Positions 22,462 through 33,810 of a stretch of DNA of 50,000 nucleotides are shown piece by piece. The notes below the pieces were generated by a model, which did no database searches, was not told the origin of the DNA, and saw only the letters and a list, made by a program, of their open reading frames with translations. The position numbers and the translations under genes are program-made. Location: NCBI GenBank assembly GCA_030674185.1, contig CM060312.1:55017905-55067904 (forward strand), read 5' to 3'. Within the stretch, counting starts at the first letter, position 1, and each line of letters opens with the position of its first letter. Origin of the DNA: Monoplex corrugatus. Taxonomy: Eukaryota; Mollusca; Gastropoda; Littorinimorpha; Ranellidae.

Positions 22462-23100
22462 AGAAAAACTTATATAAATAACATGCAATATGGAGGAATA
22501 GGTATTACAGACATCGAAACGTCTGTGAAAGCCCTAAAATTAATATGGATTGAAACTGGTTTAGCTCTACAACAACGTGATTATTATTTTCTTCGAGCAC
22601 AGACACTGAAATAACACATCATTATCGAGCTGAAAGCTGTGCAAGGTTTAAACTTAGTACGTTCTGAAAAAAAAATTTTCTTCGTTATTTTGAATATGTC
22701 TTTCTGTAAAATAAATGGGCAAACACAAAGGAAAAGAACTGTTTGTAGAATTGCTACTTTTTCGGTGAAAAATTCAATTTTGACGAAATTCATTTTTGAT
22801 GCAAACATTCTAGAAAGCAACAACATCAACAACAACAAATCAATGGATAAATTCTCATTATCAAGTACTTTTTAAATGATAATGGTCATATTCTAAGTCC
22901 CAAAACTTTTATGCTGGAAGTTTTATGTATAGCTAGTATCCTCGAGTACTCAAACTGTCTACAGACAATCGAAGAGTCCAGGTACAATAAAGATAAACAA
23001 TACAAGGTAAATAAAAATCATGCTATAAAATTCCTAAAAATTGTTTGCGATGTACGTACAATATCAGGTATCTTGCAAAAACTTAATAGATAAAACAATC
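22462..23100 (+). mobile_element. Decayed L1/Tx1-like LINE ORF2 C-terminal fragment
   Basis: Plus-strand reading gives MQYGGIGITDIETSVKALKL followed by IWIETG, the conserved 'GG(L/I)xxxDIxxxxKALKLxWI' block after the RT domain of L1/Tx1 LINEs. About 300 bp later, in another frame, it reads YFLNDNGHILSPKTF and LEYSNCLQTIEESRY, matching the next conserved block (LLxxNGxxLSxxxF ... LEYxxLIxxI). Stops and frameshifts separate the blocks. It starts right after the 4-kb minisatellite. Confidence 0.75.
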
Positions 23101-23336
23101 TGACTACAAAGTGTGTTGACGAAAATAAAGGAGAAAAAAAAGGAACCACAACAAAAACTATTTCAAGGTAATCTATGCAATAAAACATCAACTGCTGAAA
23201 GTGGTGAAAGTAACTTTTGAGAGAAAAAGGAAAAATGCAATAAAGCATAGTTGCTTAACAGATAGTCTATACAGCCTTTGTGAGAAGTAGTATTTACATA
23301 TTTTGGACGCTACATTGTGCAAACGAAAGCTTATCT

Positions 23337-23426
<90 letters not shown>

Positions 23427-23505
23427 CATGTGTGTGTGTATGAGTGCATGTGTGTGTATGGAGTGGTTGGTGGTGGTGGTGGTGGTGTGTGTGTGTGTGT
23501 TGTGT
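23337..23505. repeat. (GT)n and (GGT)n microsatellite
   Basis: About 85 bp of pure GT, then interrupted GT with TGCATG, then GGT repeats. Confidence 0.92.
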
Positions 23506-24080
23506 GTTGTTCTTTTCTTTTCTTTTCTTTCATTTTGTTCGGTTTGTTTTTCTTTTGGTTTCTTGTTATTTTTATTTACATTATTATTTATGGGAGGGGG
23601 GGGGGGGTCGCTGCATATGAATATGCTCAGAACTAATACCTTCTTTTCTGTGTTCGTAAATTCATGCAGTTCGGAGTTTCTAGTTTGTTCAAGATTCTTG
23701 ACACTCGGACAATTCCATATGCGCTCCACTAAATCTGCAAGCAATTATTTGGAAGGCTGCCAGAGGCTGTGCAAAACTGTATCACTGGCATAGTTCTGAA
23801 ATGGGGAGGGGGAAAGAAAAGGGACCAATGAAACACTAGCTGACACCACAAGAACGATGGAAACATTAAGATTAAAAACAACAACAAACAACAAACAAAA
23901 CTAAAACAAAATACAGGCCAGTTTTTAGTGTTGCAAGCCGGACTAAATTTGGATCTAGAGTGAAGTTATGGATGTATCTCATTAATCAGACTGTGAAATG
24001 TACATGATTCTGTTTTTTGTTTGTTTGTTTTTAAAACAAAACAATCCACACCTCATAATATTTCACTGTTTTATGTTGTG
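23506..24080. other. Stretch with nothing recognised
   Basis: T-rich followed by mixed sequence, including a poly-G run near 23596. No exon, SINE head or LINE motif is recognised. Confidence 0.45.
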
Positions 24081-24082
24081 GA

Positions 24083-24365
24083 GTAGGTAGGTAGGTAGGT
24101 AGGCAGGCAGCAGGCAGGCAGGCAGACAGACAGACAGACTGACAGACAGATAGACAGATAGATAGGTAGGTAGGTGGACAGATGGATAGATAGATAGATA
24201 GACAGACACACAGACAGATAGATAGGTAGGTGGGTAGGTAGGTAGACAGACAGATGGACGGACGGACGGACGGACGGACAGAGAGACAGACAGGCAGGCA
24301 GACAGACAGACGTAGACAGATAGATAGACAGACAGATGAACTAAAGGATGGATAATTAGACGGAT

Positions 24366-24436
<71 letters not shown>

Positions 24437-24437
24437 T
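24083..24437. repeat. Multi-motif tetranucleotide block (GGTA, GGCA, GACA, GATA, GACG)
   Basis: Successive short arrays of related tetranucleotides end in about 18 pure GATA units at 24362-24435. Neighbouring arrays differ by a single base per unit. Confidence 0.92.
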
Positions 24438-24447
24438 AATTATGTAT

Positions 24448-25328
24448 CTTCTTCTTCTTCTTCTTGTCCCTTAACCCTATCCAGGGTCGTGGGGGCTCCA
24501 CATGGATGAACATCGCACCGTCTGTCTCCACCTCTGTCTGTCATGAGCAAGGGTCTGGGTCGTGGCAAAGCTTTTTCCTGTCCATTCGTCAATATTGTTC
24601 ATCCACCTTTTTCTCTGTCTGCCTCTCTTTCTTCCTCCCTGAACTGTTCCTTGGAGTATTGTTTTTGATAGTCCGTTAGTTCTTGTCACGTGACCATACC
24701 ACCGAAGTTTCCTTTTTCTTACTGTTGTCAGAAGGTTTTCATAGTTTTTGACATGCTGTGAAATTGTTCTTCGCACTTCCTCATTGGTAATGTGGTCTTT
24801 GTATGAGATGCCAAGCACTCTTCTAAAGCATCTCATTTCTACTGCCAGGATCTTCTTTTGCAGTTCTGCTGTTAGTGTCCATGACTCGCACGCGTAGAGA
24901 AAGATTGACAGGACCAATGCGTGCATTAGCTTCAGTTTGGAAGTGAGGGCGATGTTTTTGTCCCTCCAGATGGGCTTCAGCTTGGCTAGTGCTGCTGTTG
25001 TCTGTGCTGCTCTTGCAAGAACTTCGGTTTTCGATCCCTGTTCACTGATAATGGCTCCGAGATATTTGAACTGAGCCACGGTTTCCAGCTCACTCCCGCT
25101 GACTGTAATCTTCTTTTCTATTGGTTTTGAGCTGTTTGTCTTTTCGGCACTGGATGATGTCTCGTCCAGGTGTTTCACCAGGTTGGCAAGTTCGTCTTCA
25201 TTTCCAGCCAATCCATCGATGTCGTTGGCAAATCTCAAGTTGGTGATTGTCCTTCCTCCAATACTGACTGAGCCGTGATGGTTTTCAAAGGCATCCGTCA
25301 TAATGCGCTCAAGGAATCTCCTCTCTCC
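24448..25328 (-). mobile_element. 5'-truncated LINE, RT C-terminal part, largely open frame
   Basis: The fragment is 881 bp and is flanked by the 10-bp direct repeat aattatgtat at 24438-24447 and 25329-25338. About 282 codons stay open, from ERRFLERIMTD through the catalytic box LRFANDIDGLAGNEDELANL to a stop at 24477. Key stretches are FKYLGAIISEQGSK, FLYACESWTLTAELQKKI, EMRCFRRVLGISYKDHITNE and KRKLRWYGHVTRTNGLSKTI. The catalytic box is FAND instead of FADD, which should abolish RT activity. It ends in a GAA-repeat tail (24448-24465 on the plus strand as CTT). The 5' half of the element is missing. The open frame suggests a recent insertion. Confidence 0.9.
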
Positions 25329-25799
25329 AATTATGTATACACACATATAAATATACATATTATCTATACATAGACAAATAAATAGATAATATACACGTAT
25401 GAAGAAACAGATACCGATATATAGGTATGTCAATACAGACACATAGATATGTGTACTGTAACAGTATATTTTCACACAGCTTTCAAATGATGTTGGGGTT
25501 AACGTTTATGCATAATAATTAAATGTTGTAAAATTGCACTTTTTCTTCAGAAAAGAAGTTTTTTTTCCCGGGGGCAGAAAAAAATGCCTATACAAGTAAC
25601 TTTGTCAGCAAATGCTGAAACAAATTAGCTCAACATGTTTTGTGACACAGAGCTGGATTCCATCTTTCTATTACACATTCTTTGCTTCTCTACCTCTTAC
25701 AACACACCGTAGATTTGTTATTTCCTGAGGATCATCGTCACTAAGTATTAGTATTTGTACTCTCCTTTCTTTTTTTTTTTCTGTCTTATTTTCTTTGCC

Positions 25800-26212
25800 A
25801 CTTTAATGGCCACAAAAATCTGAACAACGTTTTTACAATACTGTGATGATGATGACGATGTGGATGATATGATAATCATCATGCTGTGGATCCCATTTTG
25901 CACTGAGACTGCGCCACTGAGCTGTACTCTACACTAAATTTCATGACATATTCTGGCATCAGCCAATCTCGAGAAGTAGACAACTCTGGTGTTGGTTAGG
26001 AAATTTGATAAACATCCTCAATGATGCATCCACGAAGATGAGATTTGACTGTATGGTCTCGATCCTTTCAATAAGCCCAACTCTGGGTAGTAACCGGTTA
26101 GGCCGAAAAATCCGACAATAATGTTTGATCAGACTAATGGGATTCAAACCCACAACCTTCAATTCTTTAGCCTGGTGCGTTAACATGGCACCACTGAGAC
26201 TGACTAAACACC
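25800..26212 (-). mobile_element. tRNA-derived SINE family 1
   Basis: The minus-strand head near 26150-26210 has a tggtgcc...gttaacg A-box-like part and a ggtttgaatccc B box. The body continues to the GAT-rich end near 25845. Confidence 0.8.
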
Positions 26213-26224
26213 ACATATTAACAA

Positions 26225-26330
26225 GCATCATCATCACGTACCCTGCCGCATGGCGTTGGCAATCACGGTTCTCCATACGAATCTATACCTTGTCGCTGCA
26301 AGTACATCTCCCACCCTCTCTGTCCAAACA
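26225..26330 (-). mobile_element. LINE 3'-end fragment, family of 12181-13163
   Basis: About 100 bp (catcatcatcacgtaccctg, then ccgcatggcgttggcaatc) match the extreme 3' end of the LINE at 12181. Only the 3' end is present, a typical 5' truncation. Confidence 0.75.
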
Positions 26331-26410
26331 GACTGAGAAAACAAAGAGAAAGAAGAAGAAATGAAACGGGGGTAGATGAATCACGATATGTGTGTGTACT
26401 TTATGTTGAT

Positions 26411-26715
26411 AGGAGTTGTCTCTTCAGCGCCATCATTATTCCACTTGGTAATGAGTCAGATCGTCTATACGACTTTCCTGTGGTCTACATTTTTATATCC
26501 CTAGATATTGCCACGGTCTGCAGCGAGTTTTTCTTGCAATGTTCAAAGACTATGGCATGGCTTGTTTGAGCTCTTTCCTGCTTCATTGCATTATCATCAA
26601 AGCTTCATCATCTAATACTAGATTTTATCGACCTACACGATGCAAATGATTCGGCTTCTGGTTCCTATCTGTCGACAGACAATTGCTGTCAGTGTCATCT
26701 GACATTTACGACATT
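26411..26715 (-). repeat. Module A, unit 1
   Basis: A block of about 300 bp with gatcgtctatacgactttcc, ccctagatattgccacggtc and ggcatggcttgtttgagctc, shared by five units of the array and homologous to module B. Strand is given as the one on which a related peptide is read. Confidence 0.75.
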
Positions 26716-26746
26716 CTGTTTCTGACAAACGGGAGTGAAAGGGGAA

Positions 26747-26749
<3 letters not shown>

Positions 26750-26787
<38 letters not shown>

Positions 26788-26806
26788 CACACACACACAC
26801 ACACAC

Positions 26807-26853
<47 letters not shown>
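26750..26853. repeat. (CA)n(GA)n compound microsatellite
   Basis: It directly follows module A of unit 1. Confidence 0.9.
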
Positions 26854-26856
<3 letters not shown>

Positions 26857-26954
26857 GGATGGAGAGAAACAGAGAGAGGGAGTAACAGGGAGAGAGATAT
26901 GAGACAATGGGGAGTGACAAAACGAAAAGACTAGAGAATTCCCTGCAGACTTCT

Positions 26955-27350
26955 CAAAATTCAGCCGTAACCAAGCTTGAGATATACAGACATAAGCGGT
27001 GTATGCAAGTAAATCTGAGCAACACTGTAAATGATGATGATGATGATGATCATCATCATCATCATCAAGTGCCATGCCACATGGCGTTGGCGATCATGGC
27101 CCTCCATATGCATCTATCCCTTGTTGCCGCAAGCACATCTTCCACCCTCTCTGTCCTCAGCCACTGTACATGATGCATCCGTAAAATGGATGAAATTTGT
27201 GTGTTCCAAATTTTTCCTATGAGCACAAAACATCTCGACTTGGGTAGCAGCCCCTTATGTCAGAAAAATCCGTCAATGGTTTGAAGAGGATAGATAGGAT
27301 TCAAACCTCCAACTTACCAGTGATCTGTCAATAGTGTTGACCCTTTACAA
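26955..27350 (-). mobile_element. SINE family 1 with a nested LINE 3' end
   Basis: SINE body at 26955-27027 and 27170-27350 is split by a LINE 3' fragment. The insertion point lies in the aatgatgcatcc part of the SINE, with atgatg on both sides. Confidence 0.75.
27028..27172 (-). mobile_element. LINE 3'-end fragment with palindromic (GAT)n(CAT)n tail
   Basis: It shares caagtgccatgccacatggc and gatcatggccctccat with the LINE at 12181. The tail is six GAT units directly followed by six CAT units. Confidence 0.78.
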
Positions 27351-27433
27351 CAATAACTGGTTTCCCACAGAACAGTTCTGTTCCCTCTCTACCTCTCATA
27401 AAACCTGCACGTCAAAAGCTAACCAGACCTAGT

Positions 27434-27526
<93 letters not shown>

Positions 27527-27532
27527 CACACA
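27434..27532. repeat. (CA)n microsatellite
   Basis: About 98 bp with one interruption. Confidence 0.92.
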
Positions 27533-27724
27533 CACTAGCACACCACACACAAACAATACCAGTCAAGCCATTCTACCACATCTCCATTTTTATACAAAAA
27601 TTATTACAGAAAACCAGGTCTTTGTACTTCTCAAGGTCACTCTGACCTTAAAGAAAAAGAATCAGCAGATGAATTAGGACTTGAAGTGAGGACAATGACA
27701 AACTGTCACAACGGTGAAAACTTT

Positions 27725-28270
27725 CCAGTCAGTCGTTCGTCTGCTGTGCTAACAGTGTGCTGGGCTGTGTCTGGAGCATCATGCCTGACCACTTTCGCGG
27801 CCCCTCAACCCCCCCCCCCCACCTCCCCCGTCCCCCTCCTGTGGTTGAAGTAAGGCAACGTTAGGAGCTTCCGACTGCTAACTGTCGAGACTATGCAAGC
27901 CGGTGGCAGGGCTGGCTGCCTGAAAGGGAGATGAAGACTAGATTGGGGCAAGAGAGAGGTCTTCCATTTTCTCTTGGTCCGGAGGCTGTTTGGACCTGGA
28001 TGGTGCGCATTGCGTGGCTATGTTTTGATGTTTGTCATCTCTCCACCCTGCCATTCAGTTCGTAAACAAGGTGACTGATGACTGGGTCCAAATGGGTCAT
28101 GCATCGTATGGACAGCCCCCCTTTTGCTTGATAAAATGACAGCTAAGTGGCATCACGAGCTTGAGAGGTGCTTGTCCGGAGAGTGGTGAGGCATTGGTGC
28201 TCTGGGCCCCATCCGCACCCTCGTGGTGTTTCTTGTTAACTGCTGCCCTAACCACTATACCACAACAACT
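27725..28270 (-). mobile_element. Probable old tRNA-derived SINE, other family
   Basis: On the minus strand, gttgtggtatagtggttagg near 28240-28265 is a good A box, but the B box is unclear. The body (ccggacaagcacctctcaag, then ctcgtgatgccacttagctg) is not shared with family 1. The left limit is uncertain. It separates unit 1 from unit 2. Confidence 0.5.
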
Positions 28271-28370
28271 GACTAACACCACATGTTTAACAACAGACAA
28301 AAGAAAGAGAGAGAAAAAGAACTGAAACAACGACAGACAGATCATGATATTGTGTAATTCATGTCAATGA

Positions 28371-28645
28371 AGGTTGTCTGTTCAGCGCGTCGTTACTCCT
28401 CCTGTTAATGGATCAGATCGTCTACACGACTTTCCTTTGATGTACATTTTCATGTCTGTAGATATTGCCTTGGTCTGTGGGCACTCTTTCTTGCTATGTC
28501 CCCAGACGATGGCATGGCTTGTTTGAGCTCTTTCCTGCCTCGCTGCATTATCATCAAAACTTCCAGATTTTATCCCCGTCCTAGATGATGTAGATGGTTT
28601 GGTTTCAGAGTCTTTATCTGTTGACATTTACAGAAATTTGTTTCA
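28371..28645 (-). repeat. Module A, unit 2
   Basis: Homologous to module A of other units. This copy alone has an 81-codon open frame on the minus strand (28382-28627) containing ARQERAQTSHAIVWGHSKKE and MYIKGKSCRRSD. In other copies the same frame has a stop where this one has a Tyr codon. Confidence 0.75.
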
Positions 28646-28764
28646 CTGAAAGAGATGTGAAGACGGGGAAAAGGACAGAGAGAGATGGAGGTAGCGGGAA
28701 GAGAGTGAGATGGGGTAATAGGGAGAGACAGAACGAAATGACTAGAGAAGAAAAAGAAACGGGG

Positions 28765-29050
28765 TGTAATAACTTCCAAGTGGTCTGTAATATATACAGC
28801 AATAAGCAAGCTTTGGCTATAGACACACCGGCAGTACTGGTAAAAACATCTGAATAACATTCTCACTGATACAAATGTGAAGTGGGCAAGATTTGGCTGT
28901 GTGGTCTGAGTCTTTCCACTGAACACAAAGCACGCTCAATTCCAGGTAGGAGCCAGTCATAGCAGAAGAAAAAAAATGGTTTGAACAGGACCAATGGGAT
29001 TCAAATTTCCATCCTGCCCCTCATCAGTTGATTGTGCAACTGTAACTAGA
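28765..29050 (-). mobile_element. tRNA-derived SINE family 1, diverged copy
   Basis: The body (ataagcaagctttggctata ... caggtaggagccag) and degenerate head at 28990-29050 match the second SINE position of the other units. Confidence 0.7.
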
Positions 29051-29054
29051 TTTG

Positions 29055-29173
<119 letters not shown>

Positions 29174-29267
29174 ATCTCCCCATTCTTTTTTGTTAAAGGG
29201 AGTCTGGAAAAGAAAACAAACAAGTAAACAAGAGGTGGAGGGATAACCAATGAGTTGAGCTGGTAAG

Positions 29268-29570
29268 GGATGTCTGATCAATGCCGTTATTGCTCCCGTT
29301 GGTAATGAATGATCGCCTTTACGACTTTTCTTTGATCTGCGCTTTTATGTCCCTAGATAATGCCATGGTTTGTTGGAGCTCGTGGCTGCTTCACTGCACC
29401 ATTATCGTCATGACTTCATCGTCTATCAAAGTTTTTATTGTCCTAGATGATTGTAAATGGGTTGGTTTTCCAGTTCTCGTTGGGTTAATGCCAAATAATT
29501 GTAATCCCTATCGTCTGCGTGTAATGGAAGTTGAAATTGGTTTAAGAGAAGAGAGTCTGGAGGGAAAAAC
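29268..29570 (-). repeat. Module B, unit 2
   Basis: It contains atcgcctttacgacttttct, then ccctagataatgccatggtt and gcttcatcgtctatcaaa (the last with small changes). Homologous to module A but lacks about 50 bp around the cttgctatgtccccaaac segment. Confidence 0.75.
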
Positions 29571-29597
29571 GAGAGAGGAGCGAGCAAGCGAGCGAGC

Positions 29598-29599
<2 letters not shown>

Positions 29600-29670
<71 letters not shown>

Positions 29671-29674
29671 AGGG
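29600..29674. repeat. (GA)n microsatellite
   Basis: About 70 bp GA grading into GGGA. Confidence 0.92.
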
Positions 29675-29789
29675 AGGAACAAGAACAATTTTTATTTACG
29701 AGGGTATGAAAGAAGCAAAGTATCTACTTTTTTACATCCAGCTCAGAATTACACAGCACATAAATTATACATTGGATAATATCGATATT

Positions 29790-31360
29790 CTAATAAGGTA
29801 AACATTAAACATCTGGCCAAAGAAATAGATTTGAAGTTTTTCTACTGAGCAGTTGAGCATATAAAATGTGTTAATAATTGATCTGATTGCTCAGAGAAGA
29901 GCGGATTAATGCAGGTGATGTGTAAAGTATCTCTTCTGAAATACTGTGAAACTGACACATTTTCATGTATTTTCTGGTAGTGCATTTCAGAGGGTAGCTC
30001 ATGAATATATGAGGCTGCTCTTGAAGAAGTTAATTCTTGGGAGAAGGACATTGATTTTTCTCTCCTGTTACGAGCTAGATTTATAGAGAAGCTGTTGGTT
30101 TTGTTATGTAGAGCATATCCATTTTATTATTTTGAGCATGAATAGTCCTTTGACTGAAGTCTGAGTTTAAATGGTAAAATATTTAATTACATAGCTTGCT
30201 TATATGACTGGACTAGGAAAGATTACCTGTTGTGACACCTAACATTTTGAGAAATTCAACTTCTTCAACAACCTGTTTTTTAATACCAATGGGTGGTATT
30301 GTGAAAGATAAGTTTTGTCTTTTCTGTTTTGTTGTCATAAACAAGCAATCTGAATTCTGTGGGTGAAGTGACAAATGATTTAGTTATGTCTCTTCAATTA
30401 GACCATTAATACAGTTCTTTAAATAATTTAGAAACTTGTATGACATCATGGCTATCTATGTTTTGTTGCATCATCTGCAAAGGGATCACAGTATTTATAG
30501 AGAGAGGAACATCATTATACAAAAAGAAAGGAGCAAATGGCTAAGACCAGAACCTTGAGGTACTCCGCACTTTATAACGTAATGTGTGGATGTAGTTTTG
30601 TTAATGAGAACTAACTGTTGCCTGTTACTGAGATAGGAATAAACGAGTTTTTGTGTATTTAACGATAGCCATATGTGACTAATCTTTTTAGTAAAAGGTT
30701 GTGGTAAAAAAAATCGTTATTGTTAATGTTATGAAGCCACCAGTCGACAAGGCCTGTGAACGCAGTATACGAGCCGTAACATGAGTCTTGTTTTTCTAAC
30801 TCCAGGTTGTTTGGGATAAAGGTTTTGTAAATCCTGTTCGTTTTGGATGAAGCAGTTTATATAAATTCATATTTGAAGTGATATGTTTATTCATGTGTTT
30901 TCAAGAGGTTTTGAGAGAATAGGTAGGATTGAAATGGGTCTATAACTTGAATTAAGGATCCGAGTTGTCTCTTGACTTGTGTACAGGAATTACTTTAGCA
31001 TATTTAAAACAATTATGAGATTCATCAACGCATTAATTATGTATATTGATATACATTGGTATTTCTGTATTACAGAAGCAGAAGTTTTAATATCTTACAA
31101 TCCAAGCTATCCAGGCCACGTGTTCCCATTTGTTTAAAATGTATTAAGGCAGTATAAACTTCGTAGATCATAACTGCTGGAACTGATGGGTTTTTTTGTT
31201 TTGTTTTTTTTGCTTTTTTGAGAGACAGAATTCTTTCAGCTGTTGGATGTTGTTAGCTCTTGGTCTATCATTGGTATGTTTTTCTTTAGCTGTAACTGAG
31301 AAATAATCATTTAGCTTCTTTGGTGATATGTCTTTAGTGACAGTTGATCTGGTATGTTAA
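29790..31360 (-). mobile_element. Decayed CR1/Jockey-type LINE reverse transcriptase
   Basis: No long frame survives, but minus-strand motifs are clear. SSYRPISILPILSKPLE is at about 30920-30970. RQQLVLINKTTSTHYVIKC runs into GVPQGSGLS at about 30540-30620, and PFADDATKH is at about 30460-30490. A C-terminal frame of 69 codons (29842-30051) follows. The order fits a Jockey/CR1-like RT (fingers motif, GVPQGS, catalytic FADD). Stops and frameshifts between motifs make it inactive. It interrupts unit 2 of the array. Confidence 0.82.
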
Positions 31361-31449
31361 TATCATACAGCGCACAATCCAGACGTTGCCGATTCCTTTT
31401 CTCTATCTCTCATAAAGGACCACATAGTTCCTAATGATAATTTTTACGC

Positions 31450-32415
31450 CATTATGGTAGCCAAAAAAAAAAAAAACGAAGCTGAGACAGTTTTTCCATG
31501 ATGCCATGATGATGATACCAATGGAGATAGCAACCATGGTGCTGTGGAGTTCCATTCTCAGTTGAGACTGCGTAACGGCTTTTCATAATATCTTCTAGCA
31601 TTGACCAAGCCTGAGAGATACAGACACCTGCGGTGTTGGTCAGGATATTCAAGCAACAGCTTCAATGATGCATCCATGAAATGGTGAGATTTGACTCTGT
31701 TGCCCCATTCTTTTTCAACAAGCCCATAGCACATTCACTTCTGTGCAGCAGGCACGTGGGGCCGAAAAATCTCACACAATTGTTATGTTATTGTTGTTTA
31801 AAGCCTGGCCGACTGCGTAGAGCCATATCAGGGCTATAACTTTCAAAACATTCAAAACTTCAACAGGAAAAAGAAAAGAAAATAACAGAAAAGTAAGTAC
31901 ATGTATCAATGCATTCGGGCACATATAATCTATGCAGATGCCCCTGGCATTGACTACTCCATCCAATTTATTGCACGGGGATTTAAAAAACATACTGAAT
32001 ACAAATTCAAGCATAACTAAGAACACCAAAACATATATAAAAACGGGCACAAATCAGTAAAATTCCTTCCGCATATCGCACCTCCTTAAAGCCAAAAATG
32101 CACTTAATACATGTACCCAATTATCAAGCCTAAGAAAAAGTATGTAAGACTTTATCGAACACATACAGGTGAGTGGACCAGCAAGGCAGAAAATGATAGG
32201 AAGAAACTGACAAAAAGCAAAGGAACAAGGCAGAAACAAAGACAGTGACAGAAAAGAGGAAATTTCTAGCACAGAATTTCCAGAAGGTGGGGATACTATT
32301 TATACTGAAAGAGCTCCCGGCATTCCCATGGGGGAAAACCTCACACAAAGATTTTGACAGTACTGATCAGCCCACAAACCTCCACGCATTGATCTAACAA
32401 CTGGACCACAGTCAC
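31450..32415 (-). mobile_element. tRNA-derived SINE family 1, split by element E
   Basis: Body at 31450-31779 and head at 32349-32415 rejoin when the E copy at 31780-32339 is removed. Confidence 0.8.
31780..32339 (-). mobile_element. Element E, copy 3, nested in a SINE
   Basis: Flanked by ctcacacaa at 31771-31779 and 32340-32348. On the minus strand it starts ccccatgggaatgccgggag, carries TATAAATA about 35 bp in, and ends tcggccaggctttaaacaac plus an AATAAC tail. Confidence 0.87.
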
Positions 32416-32449
32416 CAGTTAACAACACATATATAACGAGCAGGCTGAC

Positions 32450-32510
32450 GAGAGAGAGAGAGAGAGAGAGACAGACACACAGACAGACTGACAGACAGGC
32501 AGGCAGGCAG

Positions 32511-32557
<47 letters not shown>

Positions 32558-32575
32558 ACAGACAGACACATACAG
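32450..32575. repeat. (GA)n(GACA)n(GGCA)n compound microsatellite
   Basis: GA, then GACA, then about 20 GGCA units. Confidence 0.92.
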
Positions 32576-32900
32576 GCAGAGAAAAAGCGAGCTCAGAACT
32601 TTTTTTTAAAGTACACTGGCCTAAGGCCACAATACAATAGTCAATGGGGTGAGTGGGGTAATACATGTGCGGCTTTTGTGAGTTATACAAATTTTACAAT
32701 GCGTATAATTACATCTTCGAAAATTCTCACTTTCGATGCTTTCCTCAGTTTATACTTCCTCGGTGTAACAGTTGACAGACCTTTGGTTTGGTGACCCTAT
32801 CTAACAATTATATGTAATGAAGAAATATAGTAATTTGTACTTGACTATCAGCAAGCTTTAATCAGTGCTTTAAAGCATCAAACAATTCGTTAAAATATGT
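32576..32900. other. Stretch with nothing recognised
   Basis: AT-rich sequence between microsatellites in unit 3, without clear counterpart in the other units. Confidence 0.4.
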
Positions 32901-32904
32901 GTGT

Positions 32905-32907
32905 GAG

Positions 32908-32959
<52 letters not shown>

Positions 32960-32970
32960 AAGAGAGAGCA
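32905..32970. repeat. (GA)n microsatellite
   Basis: Interrupted GA repeat before module A of unit 3. Confidence 0.9.
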
Positions 32971-33009
32971 GTAATAAACAGATTACCATGTATGTAATTT
33001 ATGGCGATA

Positions 33010-33335
33010 AGAACTGTCTGCTCAGAGCTCTCATTACTCCCCTTACTCCCCTTGGTAATCAGTCAGATCGTCAATACGACATTCCTTTGATCTACATTTT
33101 TATATCCTTATATCCCTAGATATTGCCACGATCTGCGGGAGCTCTTTCTTGCTATTTCCCCAGGTTATGGCATGACTTGTTTGAACTCTTTTTCTCCCTT
33201 ATGAATTATCATCGCAGCTTCATCATCAAATTCCAGTTTTATCGTCCTAAATGATGCAGATGATTCGTTTCTGAATTCTCATCTGGCCAATGACGGAGAT
33301 TGTTGTCACTGTCATCAGACATTTACGGAAATTCG
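33010..33335 (-). repeat. Module A, unit 3
   Basis: Same landmarks as the other A copies (gatcgtcaatacgacattcc, ccctagatattgccacgatc). Confidence 0.75.
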
Positions 33336-33373
33336 TTCCAGAAAAAGAAGTGTAGGGAAGAAAGGAAAAGAGG

Positions 33374-33374
<1 letters not shown>

Positions 33375-33404
<30 letters not shown>

Positions 33405-33440
33405 GAGGGAGGGATGGAGGAGAAAGAGAAAGAGACAGAA
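33375..33440. repeat. (GA)n microsatellite after module A
   Basis: Occupies the position that is GATA in unit 5 and CA/GA in unit 1. Confidence 0.9.
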
Positions 33441-33534
33441 GAGAAGGGAAGAAAGCGAGATGGGGCAATAGGGACTGACAGAATGAAAGGGGTACAAAAG
33501 AGAAAGAGGGTATAAAAACTTCAATCCCAGTTGT

Positions 33535-33810
33535 GTATTCAATATACAGCAATAACCAAGCTCAAGATATACACACACTTGCAGTATTGGTAAGGAACTT
33601 TGGGTAGCACTCACAACGATGCATCCATGAAGTAGATAAGATACCACTGTATGGTCCAAGTCTTTCCAACCGGCACTTATTATGCATGCTCAACTCGGGT
33701 TTAGGAGCTGGCTGAGACTGAAACTTCCCAAAGAGATTTGGACAGGACCAGTGGAATTGGATTTTCCATCCTTTCAGTCAGTAGTCTTTTGTACTAACCC
33801 TTTGCCCTGT
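33535..33810 (-). mobile_element. tRNA-derived SINE family 1, diverged copy
   Basis: Body shared with 28765, 38380 and 42510 at the equivalent place in the unit. Confidence 0.65.

Larger units (their letters stand above)
25545..28090. repeat. Tandem segmental array, unit 1
   Basis: It starts with a block shared with 35800 and 40400 (cttcagaaaagaa..., gctgaaacaaattagctcaa). Then come a minus SINE (25800-26212), module A (26411-26715), a CA/GA microsatellite, a second minus SINE and a block near 27560-27720 (gtcaagccattctaccacat) shared with later units. Module B is missing. Confidence 0.7.
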
